A stretch of 64,000 nt of DNA from Mucilaginibacter hurinus (GTDB taxonomy: Bacteria > Bacteroidota > Bacteroidia > Sphingobacteriales > Sphingobacteriaceae), in the NCBI RefSeq assembly GCF_003324525.1, contig NZ_QGDC01000004.1, positions 310,001 to 374,000 on the forward strand, in the 5' to 3' direction. Shown piece by piece: positions 34,535 to 44,278 of the stretch. The first letter of the stretch is position 1, and every line of letters starts with the position of its first letter. The notes beneath the pieces were generated by a model. The model did not search any database and was not told the DNA's origin. It saw only the letters and a list, made by a program, of their open reading frames with translations. Position numbers and translations under genes: made by a program.

Positions 34535-36166
34535 TTACATGCCTATCATAGAATACGGAACACGTACGCCTTTAACCTGGTAGTGGATAGATGGCTGCTC
34601 GTTATTTTCGCAAGCGTTATCGCTCACACCCGCGCAACCCGCGCCGTAGTTAACCGAATAAGTTAACAGCAATTCATTTTTGCCGTTATCGAATTCAGGA
34701 TGTACCATAGGCGTGTAGTAACGGTTAAGGTGTCCGCGGTACCTGTCTTCTATGCTAAATACTTTAACAGGTGCGGTGAACGGCCCTGTAGGGCTGCTTG
34801 ATGTTGATAAATAAATGCTGTGCGGGTTAGGGTCACAAAAATAACCAAGGTCGAGCTGCATCATGATGTATTTACCTTTTGAGTAGCCTATGGCCACGTT
34901 TGATTGTGAAGTGCCTACCCTTGCTGCCTGGCTTGAATTTGGCGTAGCAGCCCACGCGGTACCATTCCAAAAAGTCCATGTAGCTGGATCTGATTCTGCA
35001 AAGCGCGCAACATAGATATTGTTCGCGTTGAAGAAAACCCCTTTGCAACCAAACACATACACGTAGCCGTCGCCGGGTTTGTTCATACCGGTTATCCAGC
35101 TAATGTCAGTTTGATCCGATACCCCTTTTATAAGTGTACGTTCAACTTCCCATTGGTTTTGGCCCGGAGGGTTAACCTTCAGTTTAATTATGCTTTGCTT
35201 GGTAGCGCCGCCAAATTTTATTTCAGCATTATGCATATACACAAATCCGTTTACCTCAATACCCACGCCAGGCCAGCTTACATCTGTACCCGGCTGATTA
35301 TCAACTATCTGACGCGGACGATTGTGCCTGCTGTTGGCAATGGTCATGTTAGGTGTATTGTCAGGGTTCCAATCCGTTTTTGACGGTTGTATCAATATGG
35401 AGTTATTGTACTGGAAAAAACCACACTTTAAATTGCCGTTTGGCGTAAGCCGGCTACCATCATAAGCATCCTCGGTTACCCACAGTACACGGCCATCCGG
35501 CAATGGTATACTGCTTCCCTGGTCAAACGCTACCGAACCTTGTGATGGCAGCGTGCGGTGAAAAAAGTTAACTACCTGATCGTCCCGGTAAGCATCAGGA
35601 GCTAACCTATTATATCCCCATAACTGCGCCGACCGTCCGGTATAAGGCGTTAGTTGCGCAACACCGGCGCCGTTGCTGGTAATAGCAAGGCCGCTTGCTT
35701 TATTTATAGCCCTGTAAGTTTTATTGCCGACAGGCGTAATTTCCCATAACTGACTGCTTGAGCCGTTTTCGCTATTCTGCACTAATACCTGGGTATCCTC
35801 ATATTTAACAGATTGCAAAACCTTTCCGCTGCCCAGGTTCATAATCTTGAACAGGTTATTGCCCATATAGGTCAAGCGAAATTTCTGATGTGCTGTACCC
35901 GAAAAATCCCCTACTCCAGCGGTAGCATAATTATTTAACGCAAAATTGGGTATCTGACCGCTTTTGTTATTTTCTTTAGCTATAAACTGGTACGTACCGT
36001 GTTCGCCGGTAGCTGCAAAGGTTTGCAAACCCGACGATTTTTCGATAGTTGTGACAACCTCGTTTTCAGCTGATATAACCGGCTCTGTCTTTTTACAACC
36101 CTGTATAATCAGCAATGCAGTTGCTGCTATCAGGATAGATTTTATTTTGTTTGACTTCATAGTCAT
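34535..36166 (-). CDS. Lipoprotein with ricin-type lectin domain and DUF5005/DUF4185-like propeller
   Basis: The 543-aa protein has a lipoprotein signal (ALLIIQGCKK), a ricin-type beta-trefoil at about residues 55-185 (NLGSGKVLQS, SQLWEITPVG, NKASGLAIT, SAQLWGY) and then a large domain (residues 200-540) with propeller-like strands (LPDGRVLWVTEDAYD, GIEVNGFVYMHNAEI, SYSVNYGAGC). The second half resembles the DUF5005/DUF4185 group found in Bacteroidota PULs. No catalytic residues are known to me for it. A surface glycan-binding role, or an as yet uncharacterised hydrolase, is an inference from position within the PUL. Confidence 0.75.
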   Translation of the reverse strand: MTMKSNKIKSILIAATALLIIQGCKKTEPVISAENEVVTTIEKSSGLQTFAATGEHGTYQFIAKENNKSGQIPNFALNNYATAGVGDFSGTAHQKFRLTYMGNNLFKIMNLGSGKVLQSVKYEDTQVLVQNSENGSSSQLWEITPVGNKTYRAINKASGLAITSNGAGVAQLTPYTGRSAQLWGYNRLAPDAYRDDQVVNFFHRTLPSQGSVAFDQGSSIPLPDGRVLWVTEDAYDGSRLTPNGNLKCGFFQYNNSILIQPSKTDWNPDNTPNMTIANSRHNRPRQIVDNQPGTDVSWPGVGIEVNGFVYMHNAEIKFGGATKQSIIKLKVNPPGQNQWEVERTLIKGVSDQTDISWITGMNKPGDGYVYVFGCKGVFFNANNIYVARFAESDPATWTFWNGTAWAATPNSSQAARVGTSQSNVAIGYSKGKYIMMQLDLGYFCDPNPHSIYLSTSSSPTGPFTAPVKVFSIEDRYRGHLNRYYTPMVHPEFDNGKNELLLTYSVNYGAGCAGVSDNACENNEQPSIHYQVKGVRVPYSMIGM

Positions 36167-36222
36167 GATTTAATTGGTTAATCCGTTACAATTGAACTAA
36201 TTTACTGTTGGCAGCTAACCGG

Positions 36223-39200
36223 TTAAAAGCTTACAGTGATGCTCTCCTTTTCTGCGTATCCATACTGTTTAAGCATCAGGGCTGCTCCATTTTTAAGCAT
36301 TTTTGAATCTGCTTCCATGGTTAACACTCTTTCTTCGCCGGGCATCAACGTAAAGTAATTATCGGGCATTAACACCGGCAAAATACGCTGACGGGTAACT
36401 TTATCAATCAATCTGAGCCTATTTCCAAAAGCAACGGTATTTGAGTTGTTTTTTACTTTTATACGCAATATTTCTGCACGGTTAGTTTTTGATTTATTCA
36501 CCAGGCTACACGTTACATCAGCTACAGGCAGGTTATTAAGTGGTGTGTAATCAAGATCCTTTACCCCGTTGCGCCAATAAAAATTCTCAGATAGCAAATC
36601 ACCCTTGCTGTCCTTTAACTCTAATTTGATAAATTGAAGCGGAGTAATGTCTGAATCTTTCTTCTTATCACCATAAACTTCAATTTCATAAATTGAGTAA
36701 CCATACTCGGTAGCCCGTTTTACACCGGCCATCCGTATATACTGCGCACTTACAGGCTTAAGTGAAATCTCTTCAGTTGCGCCCTTTCCATCAGTTACAT
36801 TATGTACCGTTTTCCAGCTTTTGGCATCATCTGATACTTGTAATTTATAAGCCTTGGCGTAAGCATTCTCCCATTTTATCACAACGCTACTGATTTTTTC
36901 CTTGCGACCAAGGTCCACATAAATCCATTGGTCATCAGTCCCCCCACTCTCCCAGCGGCTGCCGGCACCGCCATCAACGGCCAGCGCTGCAGTTCCATTA
37001 TTTGAAGACGATGAAGCAACGGCTGTTTTTCCGGCAGCTAGGTTGGCCGGGTTTAGGTTTAAAACAAACGCCTCGGCTACATCGCTTGCCGATACATTTA
37101 CCTGTGCGGTTTTACCAAACTTTGGCAACTCCTTGCCGGCAAGGTTGTATACTTTAGCGGTAGCAACGGCACCACTTAGTTTGTTTGAAGTTGTATTAAC
37201 TACTTTTATGCTGTTACTTGACGCATTCCATTGAATATGCAACGGCTCACACGCCTTCTTAGCCCCCCAATATGCCCCTGTGGCATCATAGTAATAATCA
37301 TAAGTTTGCCATACAAAAGAAGGGTAGGCCGACTGGCTCATCCAGATAAGCAGGCCCGCTGCATCATTCCACATTTTATCATTCCAGGCCTCATACATTC
37401 CTTTCATCACCTCGATATTGATGAACTGGGCTTTTTCACAAAACTCTTCAAGCCCCTTGGATTCACCAAACTGGGTGTTTACCGCAGTTTTGTAATTAAC
37501 AGGGTTTGCGTTTGACGCCTCTTTACCGAAATAGTGTTTGTTATATAAATTATCGTCCTGGTTTTTCAGTTGTTCATCCGTTGGCAATGGCCATAATTTA
37601 TCTTCCGGAATGAACATTTTAACACTTTCATAGGTCGGGAAAGTTGCGGTACCAATTTCAGAACGCATTCCATAACCGCGGTCTGATCCATATGGATAGG
37701 GCGGCTTGTTCCAGGCAAGGTTACTTCCTGAATTTTCGAAATGATGCCTTGGCGGTTGATTTCCCCACCAGCCGCTGCCTGATAAACCATCCTGGTTGGA
37801 GCTAGACTTATACATCCGATCATTATGATCTTCAAGTGCTACAATGGACCGCAGATAATTATCTAACTCGGGCTTAGGGTGCGTTTCGTTAGCACCGCAC
37901 CACAAGGCAATACTTGCATGGTTTCGTAAACGTTTTACCTTATCAAGTGCGTTGGCTTTAAAATCATCATCATCAGCCACATCATTGTAGGCCACATACA
38001 ACCAAAAATCGTCCCACACTAAAATTCCATATTTGTCGCAGTAGTCATAAAACTCATCATCAGTCACACAACCTGTCCACAAACGAATCATGTTGTAATT
38101 CATGTCCTTGTGCAACTTTATTTTAGTTTCATATTCCTCGCCCTGGCAACGCAACAGGTACTCACTCATTCCCCAGCTTCCGCCTTTCAGGTATATTTTT
38201 TGCCCGTTTATGTAAAAATTAAGCACAGGCCAGCCAGCGGCATTTTTGGCGTAGGCATAGTCATATTTTCTTATACCAAAAGTGATGTCCTTCTCGTCAG
38301 AAACCTTGTTATCAATTGTGCAGGTTAACTTACAAGTATATAAATTCGGCTCGCCATAGCCATTAGGCCACCATAGTTTCGGCTCGTTTATAAGGAATTG
38401 TGGATAGTCCCTCCTATCCAGGTAAATTTTTGAGGAAGCGCCGGGTTCAAGCGTAACTTTTTTTGAGAATTTGATATTGCCGGGCTGTATAATCCCCGAA
38501 ATGGTAGCTTCCTTTTTTGTAGCGGACGCATTTTTCACCAATGAAGCTACATACAGGTAAGCTATTTCATTTGATTCGAGTTGCGAACGCACCCATGGGT
38601 CTTCCATGGTAACGTCACCGGTTACTTCCACATAGGTATTGCCGGTTATTCCCGCTAGCCTGCCGGGGACATACGGCATCCAGTCCCAACTTGCAGCCGA
38701 TAGGTACGTGGGGCTGGCCGTAACACCAAAGTTGTCTGAAGAATTACGCCTCTTTTTCTGGTCTGCATCGGTTATAAGTACAGCAATGGCATTTTTTCCG
38801 GTTGCATTTATCAAGTCTGTTACATCATACTTGGTGCGAAGCATGTGCCCGCTTACGTCTTTTGTAGACGTTTTTGTCCCTGACAGCTTTTTACCATTGA
38901 AGTAGAAATCGGCATAACGATTGGTATTGTCAAAATGCAACCAAACACGCTGCCCTTTGGTGTATGCTGCAGGTAAAGCAAAATCGGTACGATACCAAAA
39001 CGGCCTATTATAAAACGCTTCATCTACCTTCCAAATGTTATCGGCGTAGTTTGGTTCAGGGGCAAGTTTGGCATTCACATAAGCTGTAAACACCGTACCG
39101 GGAACTACACCTTTAACCGCGTTAGGTATTTTGAAACCAGGCTTTGAAATTTCAAACCCTGAATTTTTCACATCTGCCTGCGGTTTTATTTCCCAGGTTA

Positions 39201-39306
39201 TACTTGGGTTGGTACTGTTTAATGAAAGCTTTGTAGTTTGCGCATAAACATCAGATAAGCAGAATGTGCAAAAAAACAGGTATAGATAAAACTTAAAATT
39301 ATTCAT
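36223..39306 (-). CDS. Glycoside hydrolase family 2 enzyme with F5/8 type C (discoidin) domain
   Basis: The 1,027-aa exported protein has a signal peptide (ending SDVYAQ), the GH2 sugar-binding and immunoglobulin-like domains, and the GH2 barrel with an acid/base Glu in ALWCGANETHP (near residue 472) and a nucleophile Glu in MRSEIGTATFP (near residue 550). The motifs are closest to the exo-beta-glucosaminidase/beta-mannosidase branch. A discoidin (CBM32-like) domain of about 130 residues (750-880; KTAVASSSSNNG, SRWESGGTDDQWIYVDLG) is inserted before the C-terminal beta domain. It follows the SusC gene by 96 bp. The exact linkage cut cannot be told from sequence. Confidence 0.88.
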   Translation of the reverse strand: MNNFKFYLYLFFCTFCLSDVYAQTTKLSLNSTNPSITWEIKPQADVKNSGFEISKPGFKIPNAVKGVVPGTVFTAYVNAKLAPEPNYADNIWKVDEAFYNRPFWYRTDFALPAAYTKGQRVWLHFDNTNRYADFYFNGKKLSGTKTSTKDVSGHMLRTKYDVTDLINATGKNAIAVLITDADQKKRRNSSDNFGVTASPTYLSAASWDWMPYVPGRLAGITGNTYVEVTGDVTMEDPWVRSQLESNEIAYLYVASLVKNASATKKEATISGIIQPGNIKFSKKVTLEPGASSKIYLDRRDYPQFLINEPKLWWPNGYGEPNLYTCKLTCTIDNKVSDEKDITFGIRKYDYAYAKNAAGWPVLNFYINGQKIYLKGGSWGMSEYLLRCQGEEYETKIKLHKDMNYNMIRLWTGCVTDDEFYDYCDKYGILVWDDFWLYVAYNDVADDDDFKANALDKVKRLRNHASIALWCGANETHPKPELDNYLRSIVALEDHNDRMYKSSSNQDGLSGSGWWGNQPPRHHFENSGSNLAWNKPPYPYGSDRGYGMRSEIGTATFPTYESVKMFIPEDKLWPLPTDEQLKNQDDNLYNKHYFGKEASNANPVNYKTAVNTQFGESKGLEEFCEKAQFINIEVMKGMYEAWNDKMWNDAAGLLIWMSQSAYPSFVWQTYDYYYDATGAYWGAKKACEPLHIQWNASSNSIKVVNTTSNKLSGAVATAKVYNLAGKELPKFGKTAQVNVSASDVAEAFVLNLNPANLAAGKTAVASSSSNNGTAALAVDGGAGSRWESGGTDDQWIYVDLGRKEKISSVVIKWENAYAKAYKLQVSDDAKSWKTVHNVTDGKGATEEISLKPVSAQYIRMAGVKRATEYGYSIYEIEVYGDKKKDSDITPLQFIKLELKDSKGDLLSENFYWRNGVKDLDYTPLNNLPVADVTCSLVNKSKTNRAEILRIKVKNNSNTVAFGNRLRLIDKVTRQRILPVLMPDNYFTLMPGEERVLTMEADSKMLKNGAALMLKQYGYAEKESITVSF

Positions 39307-39402
39307 TTATTGTATCAAGAATTAGAGGCTGCACCGTTTACATGGCGAGGTGCTATAGTATTTTTTTAATCGGTAATGGTATCAATTATACTGTGTAACA
39401 AC

Positions 39403-42400
39403 TTAAAAACCGAGCTGAACGCCAATATTTACGACGCGCTGGTTAAGATAGGAGTCGCCGACCGAATTACTTGCTACTTCAGGGTCCTGCTGGTACAGCG
39501 AATAATTTGTCCAGGTTACCAGGTTATAAGCGCTTAAATAAATACGGGCGTTATCAATTTTTAAAGGCAGTAGTTTTTGAGGAAGAACATAGCCTAACTC
39601 AACTGTTTTAAGCCTTAAAAACTGCGCATCTATTAACCAAAAGTCTGACGGATACGCAGACGGGCTGTTTATCGTGTTTCTGATTGTAGTTAAACGCGGA
39701 AATTGTGCTGTGTTAGCCGTCTGCGGCGTCCAACGGAGCTGATGTATCGGCTGCAATTGACTTTGAAACGGCTCAATAGCCTGGTTGGTTAATATAAGGC
39801 TATAGTTTAATGATCCCTGGAACAAGATATTTGCATCGAATCCTTTATAGTGTATGCCAATAGGCAAACCAAATGTTAGGTTTTGCAAATTGGGTTTACC
39901 AATAGCACCTTTATCTTTCTGGTCAATTATACCATCAAAGTTAAGATCGGCATATTTCAGGTCGCCTGGCTTGGCCTGGCCTGTGGCAGGCTTAGGACTA
40001 TTAGCAACATCCGCTTCGTCTTTGTAAAATCCTATCCATGTGTAACCGAAAGGCTGGCCCAGCGGTCGCCCGGTTTCAAGTAAACGCGGGAAATCAGGTG
40101 CGGGCTCATCAAAGTAAAGAATTTTGTTTTTTGCATAAGAGAAAACAACGCCCACGTTGTATTGCACGCCGCCTATTGATGAGTTAAAAGTAACTGTACC
40201 ATCAAAACCCTGGTTGAGCACTTTGCCCAGGTTCTCTTTAGGCAAACCTACACCAAGCACCTCAGACACTGACTTACGGTCAACCAATTGATCATACCTC
40301 ACATTTCTGAAGTAATCCGCAGTCATGGTTATTTTATCATTAAAAGCATTTAAGTCAATACCTACGTCAAACTGGCGTTGTTTTTCCCAGGTTATAAACT
40401 CATTACCCAATGCACCTTCAACTATACCAGCATAATCTACACTGGTTGAGCCAAATTTATAACTGCCTCCCCTGCCGTATTCCTGCCTGTACAAATATTT
40501 GTTACCAGGAGTAACGTCTGAGCCGACAAGACCATAGGAGCCCCTGATTTTCAGAAGGCTGATAAACTTGATGTTATTTTTAAAGAAATTCTCTTTAGAA
40601 ATATTCCAGCCGGCTGATACCGCCGGAAAATAGCCAAACTGCTTTGCAAACCTGTCAGACCCATTGTAGGCCATATTAAAATCAAACAAGTACTTCTGAT
40701 CAAATTCATAACCTACGCGGGCGCTGTAACCCAAGTAGTTTGTAGGCAAATCAGATTTATTGTTGTTACTGTTTCTATTGTATAAAAATAGCCCGTAAAT
40801 CCGGCTTTTACCGAAGCTTCTATCGTAATTTAAAAAGCCTTGTATATTAACCGATTTATAAGCATTGCTGTTACCGGCCCGCAGTACAAACTGTGAAAGA
40901 ACAAACGGACCGCCGGGAGGGCGCACGTAAGATTCGGGCTGGGTTGCAGTAGCGGGGGTATATAGGTAAGTAGGTACCTTGTCACCACGTATCAGGCCAC
41001 GGAATATGTCAGATGTGCTTGCATATGATACACGTACTTTAGCTGATAAACCCTGGGTTATTGCATCTAGCTTTTGGTTACCCTCAAGCAGTATGTTAAA
41101 GTCGGTAGTACGTGTACGGTTATAACCCTGTGTAGCTAAACGGCTGTTAATAGTAGGCAAAAAATTAGTTGAATACCTGTTATAAGCGTAACTTCCATTA
41201 GGATTTATAAACGGCGCACCATAAGGCGAAGTCCGTTCGTAATTATAAATTTCGCTTAGCAGCGCTCCGTTCGCCGCCGGTTCATTAATTTCTCCAAATC
41301 TGCCGGTAAGGTCAACCCTTAGCGCAAGTGTTTTTGTTGCTTGTAAATCAAGGTTGGTTCTAAAAGTATATCTTTTATAAAAAAAGTTGCTGTTCACTTC
41401 GCTACGGTCTGTTGCGAAATTTTTTACCGCGCCATCCTGGCTAAACGCGCCTCCTGTTATAAAGTATTTAGCACGTTCTGTGCCGCCCGAAACTTCTATA
41501 TTGGCGTTGGTTTGCATAGCCAATGGCTTAAAAATCTCGCGGTACCAGTTAACGTTAGGATGGCCGTATGGGTCTGTGCCGTTTTGAAACAATTCAATAT
41601 CTGTTTGTGAGAACTGTGAAGCAAAACCGTCATTACTCAAAGCCTCATTACGTAAAACTGCCGTGTTGTATGAATCCAAAAAAACCGGCTTCTTCACTGG
41701 TGTCTGCACCCCTGTTTCTATCCTGAAACCAACTTTTGGGTCGCCTATTGCACCACGGCGTGTTCTTACCACCAATACCCCGTTTGCACCTTTAATACCG
41801 TAAATAGCCGTGGTTGATGCATCCTTAAGTATTGATATGCTTTCAATCTCATTAACGTTTATCTGTGCAAGCTGGGCGTATGTGTATTCAATATCATCTA
41901 CCACTATCAGCGGACGGTTACCATCAGCATTAAGCGAGCTCACACCCCTGATAAAAAAGTCTGACGCGTCCCGGCCCGGCTGGCCTGACCGTTGTTGTGA
42001 AAAAAAACCGGGTACACGTCCTGCCAGCGTATTTTGCACACTTGAGGTTGGTATATTCTTTATTTTGTCTGCCGATATTGTACTTACGGCACCGGTATTG
42101 GTTATACGGGTACGCGTGCCGTAACCCACAACAACAACCTCGTCAAGCCCTTGCGTACTGGTTTGTAACCTTACTTCAACATTTGCTTTATTGGTTGCTA
42201 CGTTCACCTCGCGTGATATATATCCAATGGTACTGAACACAAGTATATTTGAGTTTCCCTTTAAAGTGATTGCAAATTTTCCGTCGGCATCGGTAATTAC
42301 GCCGTTTGTTGGCATTCCCTTTTCAACTACAGTAACCCCTGGTAACGATCCCGAAGCATCTTTTACCAGCCCATTAACAACAGCACCCTGCTGCGAATAG

Positions 42401-42453
42401 GCAATAACCGGGATAAAGATCATCATGATCTGCACTAAACGTATTAATTTTCT
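39403..42453 (-). CDS. SusC-type TonB-dependent receptor without adjacent downstream SusD
   Basis: The product is about 1,016 aa from the ATG at 42453 (MRKLIRLVQIMMIF, signal peptide ending AYSQQ); the frame extends to 42504 but that would overlap the susD gene. It has a carboxypeptidase-regulatory-like domain (GVTVVEKGMPTNGVITDADG), the SusC plug box VVVGYGTRTRI and LKDASTTAIYGIKGANGVLV, and the long barrel ending in an aromatic residue (QLGF). No STN domain is present. A SusD gene lies before it instead of after it, and a GH2 gene follows. It imports an oligosaccharide of the PUL. Confidence 0.93.
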   Translation of the reverse strand, partial: RKLIRLVQIMMIFIPVIAYSQQGAVVNGLVKDASGSLPGVTVVEKGMPTNGVITDADGKFAITLKGNSNILVFSTIGYISREVNVATNKANVEVRLQTSTQGLDEVVVVGYGTRTRITNTGAVSTISADKIKNIPTSSVQNTLAGRVPGFFSQQRSGQPGRDASDFFIRGVSSLNADGNRPLIVVDDIEYTYAQLAQINVNEIESISILKDASTTAIYGIKGANGVLVVRTRRGAIGDPKVGFRIETGVQTPVKKPVFLDSYNTAVLRNEALSNDGFASQFSQTDIELFQNGTDPYGHPNVNWYREIFKPLAMQTNANIEVSGGTERAKYFITGGAFSQDGAVKNFATDRSEVNSNFFYKRYTFRTNLDLQATKTLALRVDLTGRFGEINEPAANGALLSEIYNYERTSPYGAPFINPNGSYAYNRYSTNFLPTINSRLATQGYNRTRTTDFNILLEGNQKLDAITQGLSAKVRVSYASTSDIFRGLIRGDKVPTYLYTPATATQPESYVRPPGGPFVLSQFVLRAGNSNAYKSVNIQGFLNYDRSFGKSRIYGLFLYNRNSNNNKSDLPTNYLGYSARVGYEFDQKYLFDFNMAYNGSDRFAKQFGYFPAVSAGWNISKENFFKNNIKFISLLKIRGSYGLVGSDVTPGNKYLYRQEYGRGGSYKFGSTSVDYAGIVEGALGNEFITWEKQRQFDVGIDLNAFNDKITMTADYFRNVRYDQLVDRKSVSEVLGVGLPKENLGKVLNQGFDGTVTFNSSIGGVQYNVGVVFSYAKNKILYFDEPAPDFPRLLETGRPLGQPFGYTWIGFYKDEADVANSPKPATGQAKPGDLKYADLNFDGIIDQKDKGAIGKPNLQNLTFGLPIGIHYKGFDANILFQGSLNYSLILTNQAIEPFQSQLQPIHQLRWTPQTANTAQFPRLTTIRNTINSPSAYPSDFWLIDAQFLRLKTVELGYVLPQKLLPLKIDNARIYLSAYNLVTWTNYSLYQQDPEVASNSVGDSYLNQRVVNIGVQLGF

Positions 42454-42497
42454 CATAACTGGTTGGGCAATATTTAATAAGATGACAGGGATATTCA

Positions 42498-44264
42498 TTA
42501 CCATCCCGGGTTTTGAATAAGATTTTTGTTTTTATCTAACTCATTCTGAGCAATAGGATACAGATACATTTTCGGCTCAAGAAACCGTGGTTGCAGCACT
42601 ATTACTTTAGTACCGTCAATACTTCCGGATACCTCTGACCTTTTGATCCTTAATCCATGAAGAGGTTTTTTAGCAAGTTCGCCGGCAATTTTCCAGCGGC
42701 GTATGTCCCAGTAACGGTGTTCTTCAAATGCCAGTTCCACACGTCGCTCATTACGGATTATTTCGCGCATTTGCTCTTTTGTGAGATTTTGAGGTATACC
42801 GTAATTGTTGGCAGCACCTGCACTTATACCAGCCCTCTTTCGCAAGGCATATAAAGCATCATATACATTATTATCAGGCCCGTTGAATTCATTTTGTGCC
42901 TCGGCGTAGTTCAAAAGCACTTCGGCATACCTGAACATCACAAAGTTGCGAGGATGCGGGGCGTAAGTACTTTGATTTCTGAAATGCCCCATAAATTTGC
43001 GCAGGTAGTAACTGGTTTTAGTTTGGGTTTTTGAACCACCCGGTTTATGCCTGCCACCCTCGTAGGTTTCTATAAAGGTATTTAACCATCTTGCCCCTGC
43101 ATAAAGGATGGTTGAATCTAATCGGGGATCGCGATTTGTATAAGGACTTGTGGGATTGTACCCTGATGTAGGATCTGTTATAGGCTTTCCATTTTTCATT
43201 GGGAACGCTTCTACCAACTCCTGGGTAGGGCTTGTGCGACTGCCGCCCGTTGCTTCACCGGCAAAACCGATAGGGCCGTTCGCTTTTTCAATATCAGTAC
43301 CCCGACCATTATTGCGAGCAAAAATTACCTCTTTGTTATTGGCAACAATAAATGTATTCACCATGTCAGCTTGCAAACTAAAAACACCCAGCTGAACTAT
43401 ATCTGCTGCAGCGTCAGCTGCAAGTTTCCATCTGTTGCGGTCCTCATTTTCATAACCGGCAACTAAACGCTCAGGCCCTGAAGTACCGATATTGCCACCA
43501 TTGTACAACGTACTCGCCGCATACAATAACATCCGTGCCTTTAAGGCCATTGCGGTGCCGCGGGTAACACGCCCAAAGTTGATATTATCTATCGGGTCCA
43601 AACGTAAACTGTCTTTTACCGCATCGCATTCACTTACAATATATTGCACACATTCGGCGTATGAATTGCGTGGTAAAAGCACGTCATCAGTAATTTGTTT
43701 TACCTCATCGCCTACTATCGGTACGCCGCCCCATCTTTTTACTAATTCAAAATAAAACAACGCCCGTAAAAATCTTGCTTCAGCCTTCCATGCCGAGCGT
43801 AAGCGTGTGCCGTTTGGTAAAGTACCGGCCAGCGGCACCTTATCTATATTAGCCATAAAAATATTGGCCTTGCGTATCCCGCGGTAATTGGCTGCCCAAA
43901 TATCCGTGCCAAAGCTTCCACCCTCCGCATTTCTGAACGGCGTGATGCCTATACCTGTCGCAATCAATTCTACCGGTGTAACAAACGGTGATGACGAAAC
44001 TGCATCGTCTGTTGCTGCATCTAAAAAATCGCTGCCGTTTTCACTTGATGAAGCTGAGAATATTCTGTTTGCACCAGCGGGTATTTCGGTATATATTTCA
44101 TTAAGCACCTTTGACGCGTTAACGCCTGCCGAATCCTGGGTATCCCAAACATAGTCAGGCGATAATTGCTCCAACGGCTCTTCTTCAAGGTTTTTTTTGC
44201 AGGCACTGGCACAAACAGCCAATACTGCCGTCAATAATAAAATATGTTTGTATTTATTCATCAT
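42498..44264 (-). CDS. SusD/RagB-type glycan-binding lipoprotein
   Basis: The product is about 588 aa from the ATG at 44264 (an ATG three codons upstream at 44273 and one downstream at 44261 are possible). It has a lipoprotein signal (AVLAVCASACKK), the SusD tetratricopeptide-like region (RSAWKAEARFLRALFYFELVKRWG) and the C-terminal RNERRVELAFEEHRYWDIRRWK and a tail ending NLIQNPGW, both typical of SusD. It follows the SusC gene 44279-47365 by 14 bp and forms the normal SusC-SusD pair with it. It sits on the cell surface and closes over the SusC pore. Confidence 0.95.
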   Translation of the reverse strand: MMNKYKHILLLTAVLAVCASACKKNLEEEPLEQLSPDYVWDTQDSAGVNASKVLNEIYTEIPAGANRIFSASSSENGSDFLDAATDDAVSSSPFVTPVELIATGIGITPFRNAEGGSFGTDIWAANYRGIRKANIFMANIDKVPLAGTLPNGTRLRSAWKAEARFLRALFYFELVKRWGGVPIVGDEVKQITDDVLLPRNSYAECVQYIVSECDAVKDSLRLDPIDNINFGRVTRGTAMALKARMLLYAASTLYNGGNIGTSGPERLVAGYENEDRNRWKLAADAAADIVQLGVFSLQADMVNTFIVANNKEVIFARNNGRGTDIEKANGPIGFAGEATGGSRTSPTQELVEAFPMKNGKPITDPTSGYNPTSPYTNRDPRLDSTILYAGARWLNTFIETYEGGRHKPGGSKTQTKTSYYLRKFMGHFRNQSTYAPHPRNFVMFRYAEVLLNYAEAQNEFNGPDNNVYDALYALRKRAGISAGAANNYGIPQNLTKEQMREIIRNERRVELAFEEHRYWDIRRWKIAGELAKKPLHGLRIKRSEVSGSIDGTKVIVLQPRFLEPKMYLYPIAQNELDKNKNLIQNPGW

Positions 44265-44278
44265 GCAATTCATTTCAT

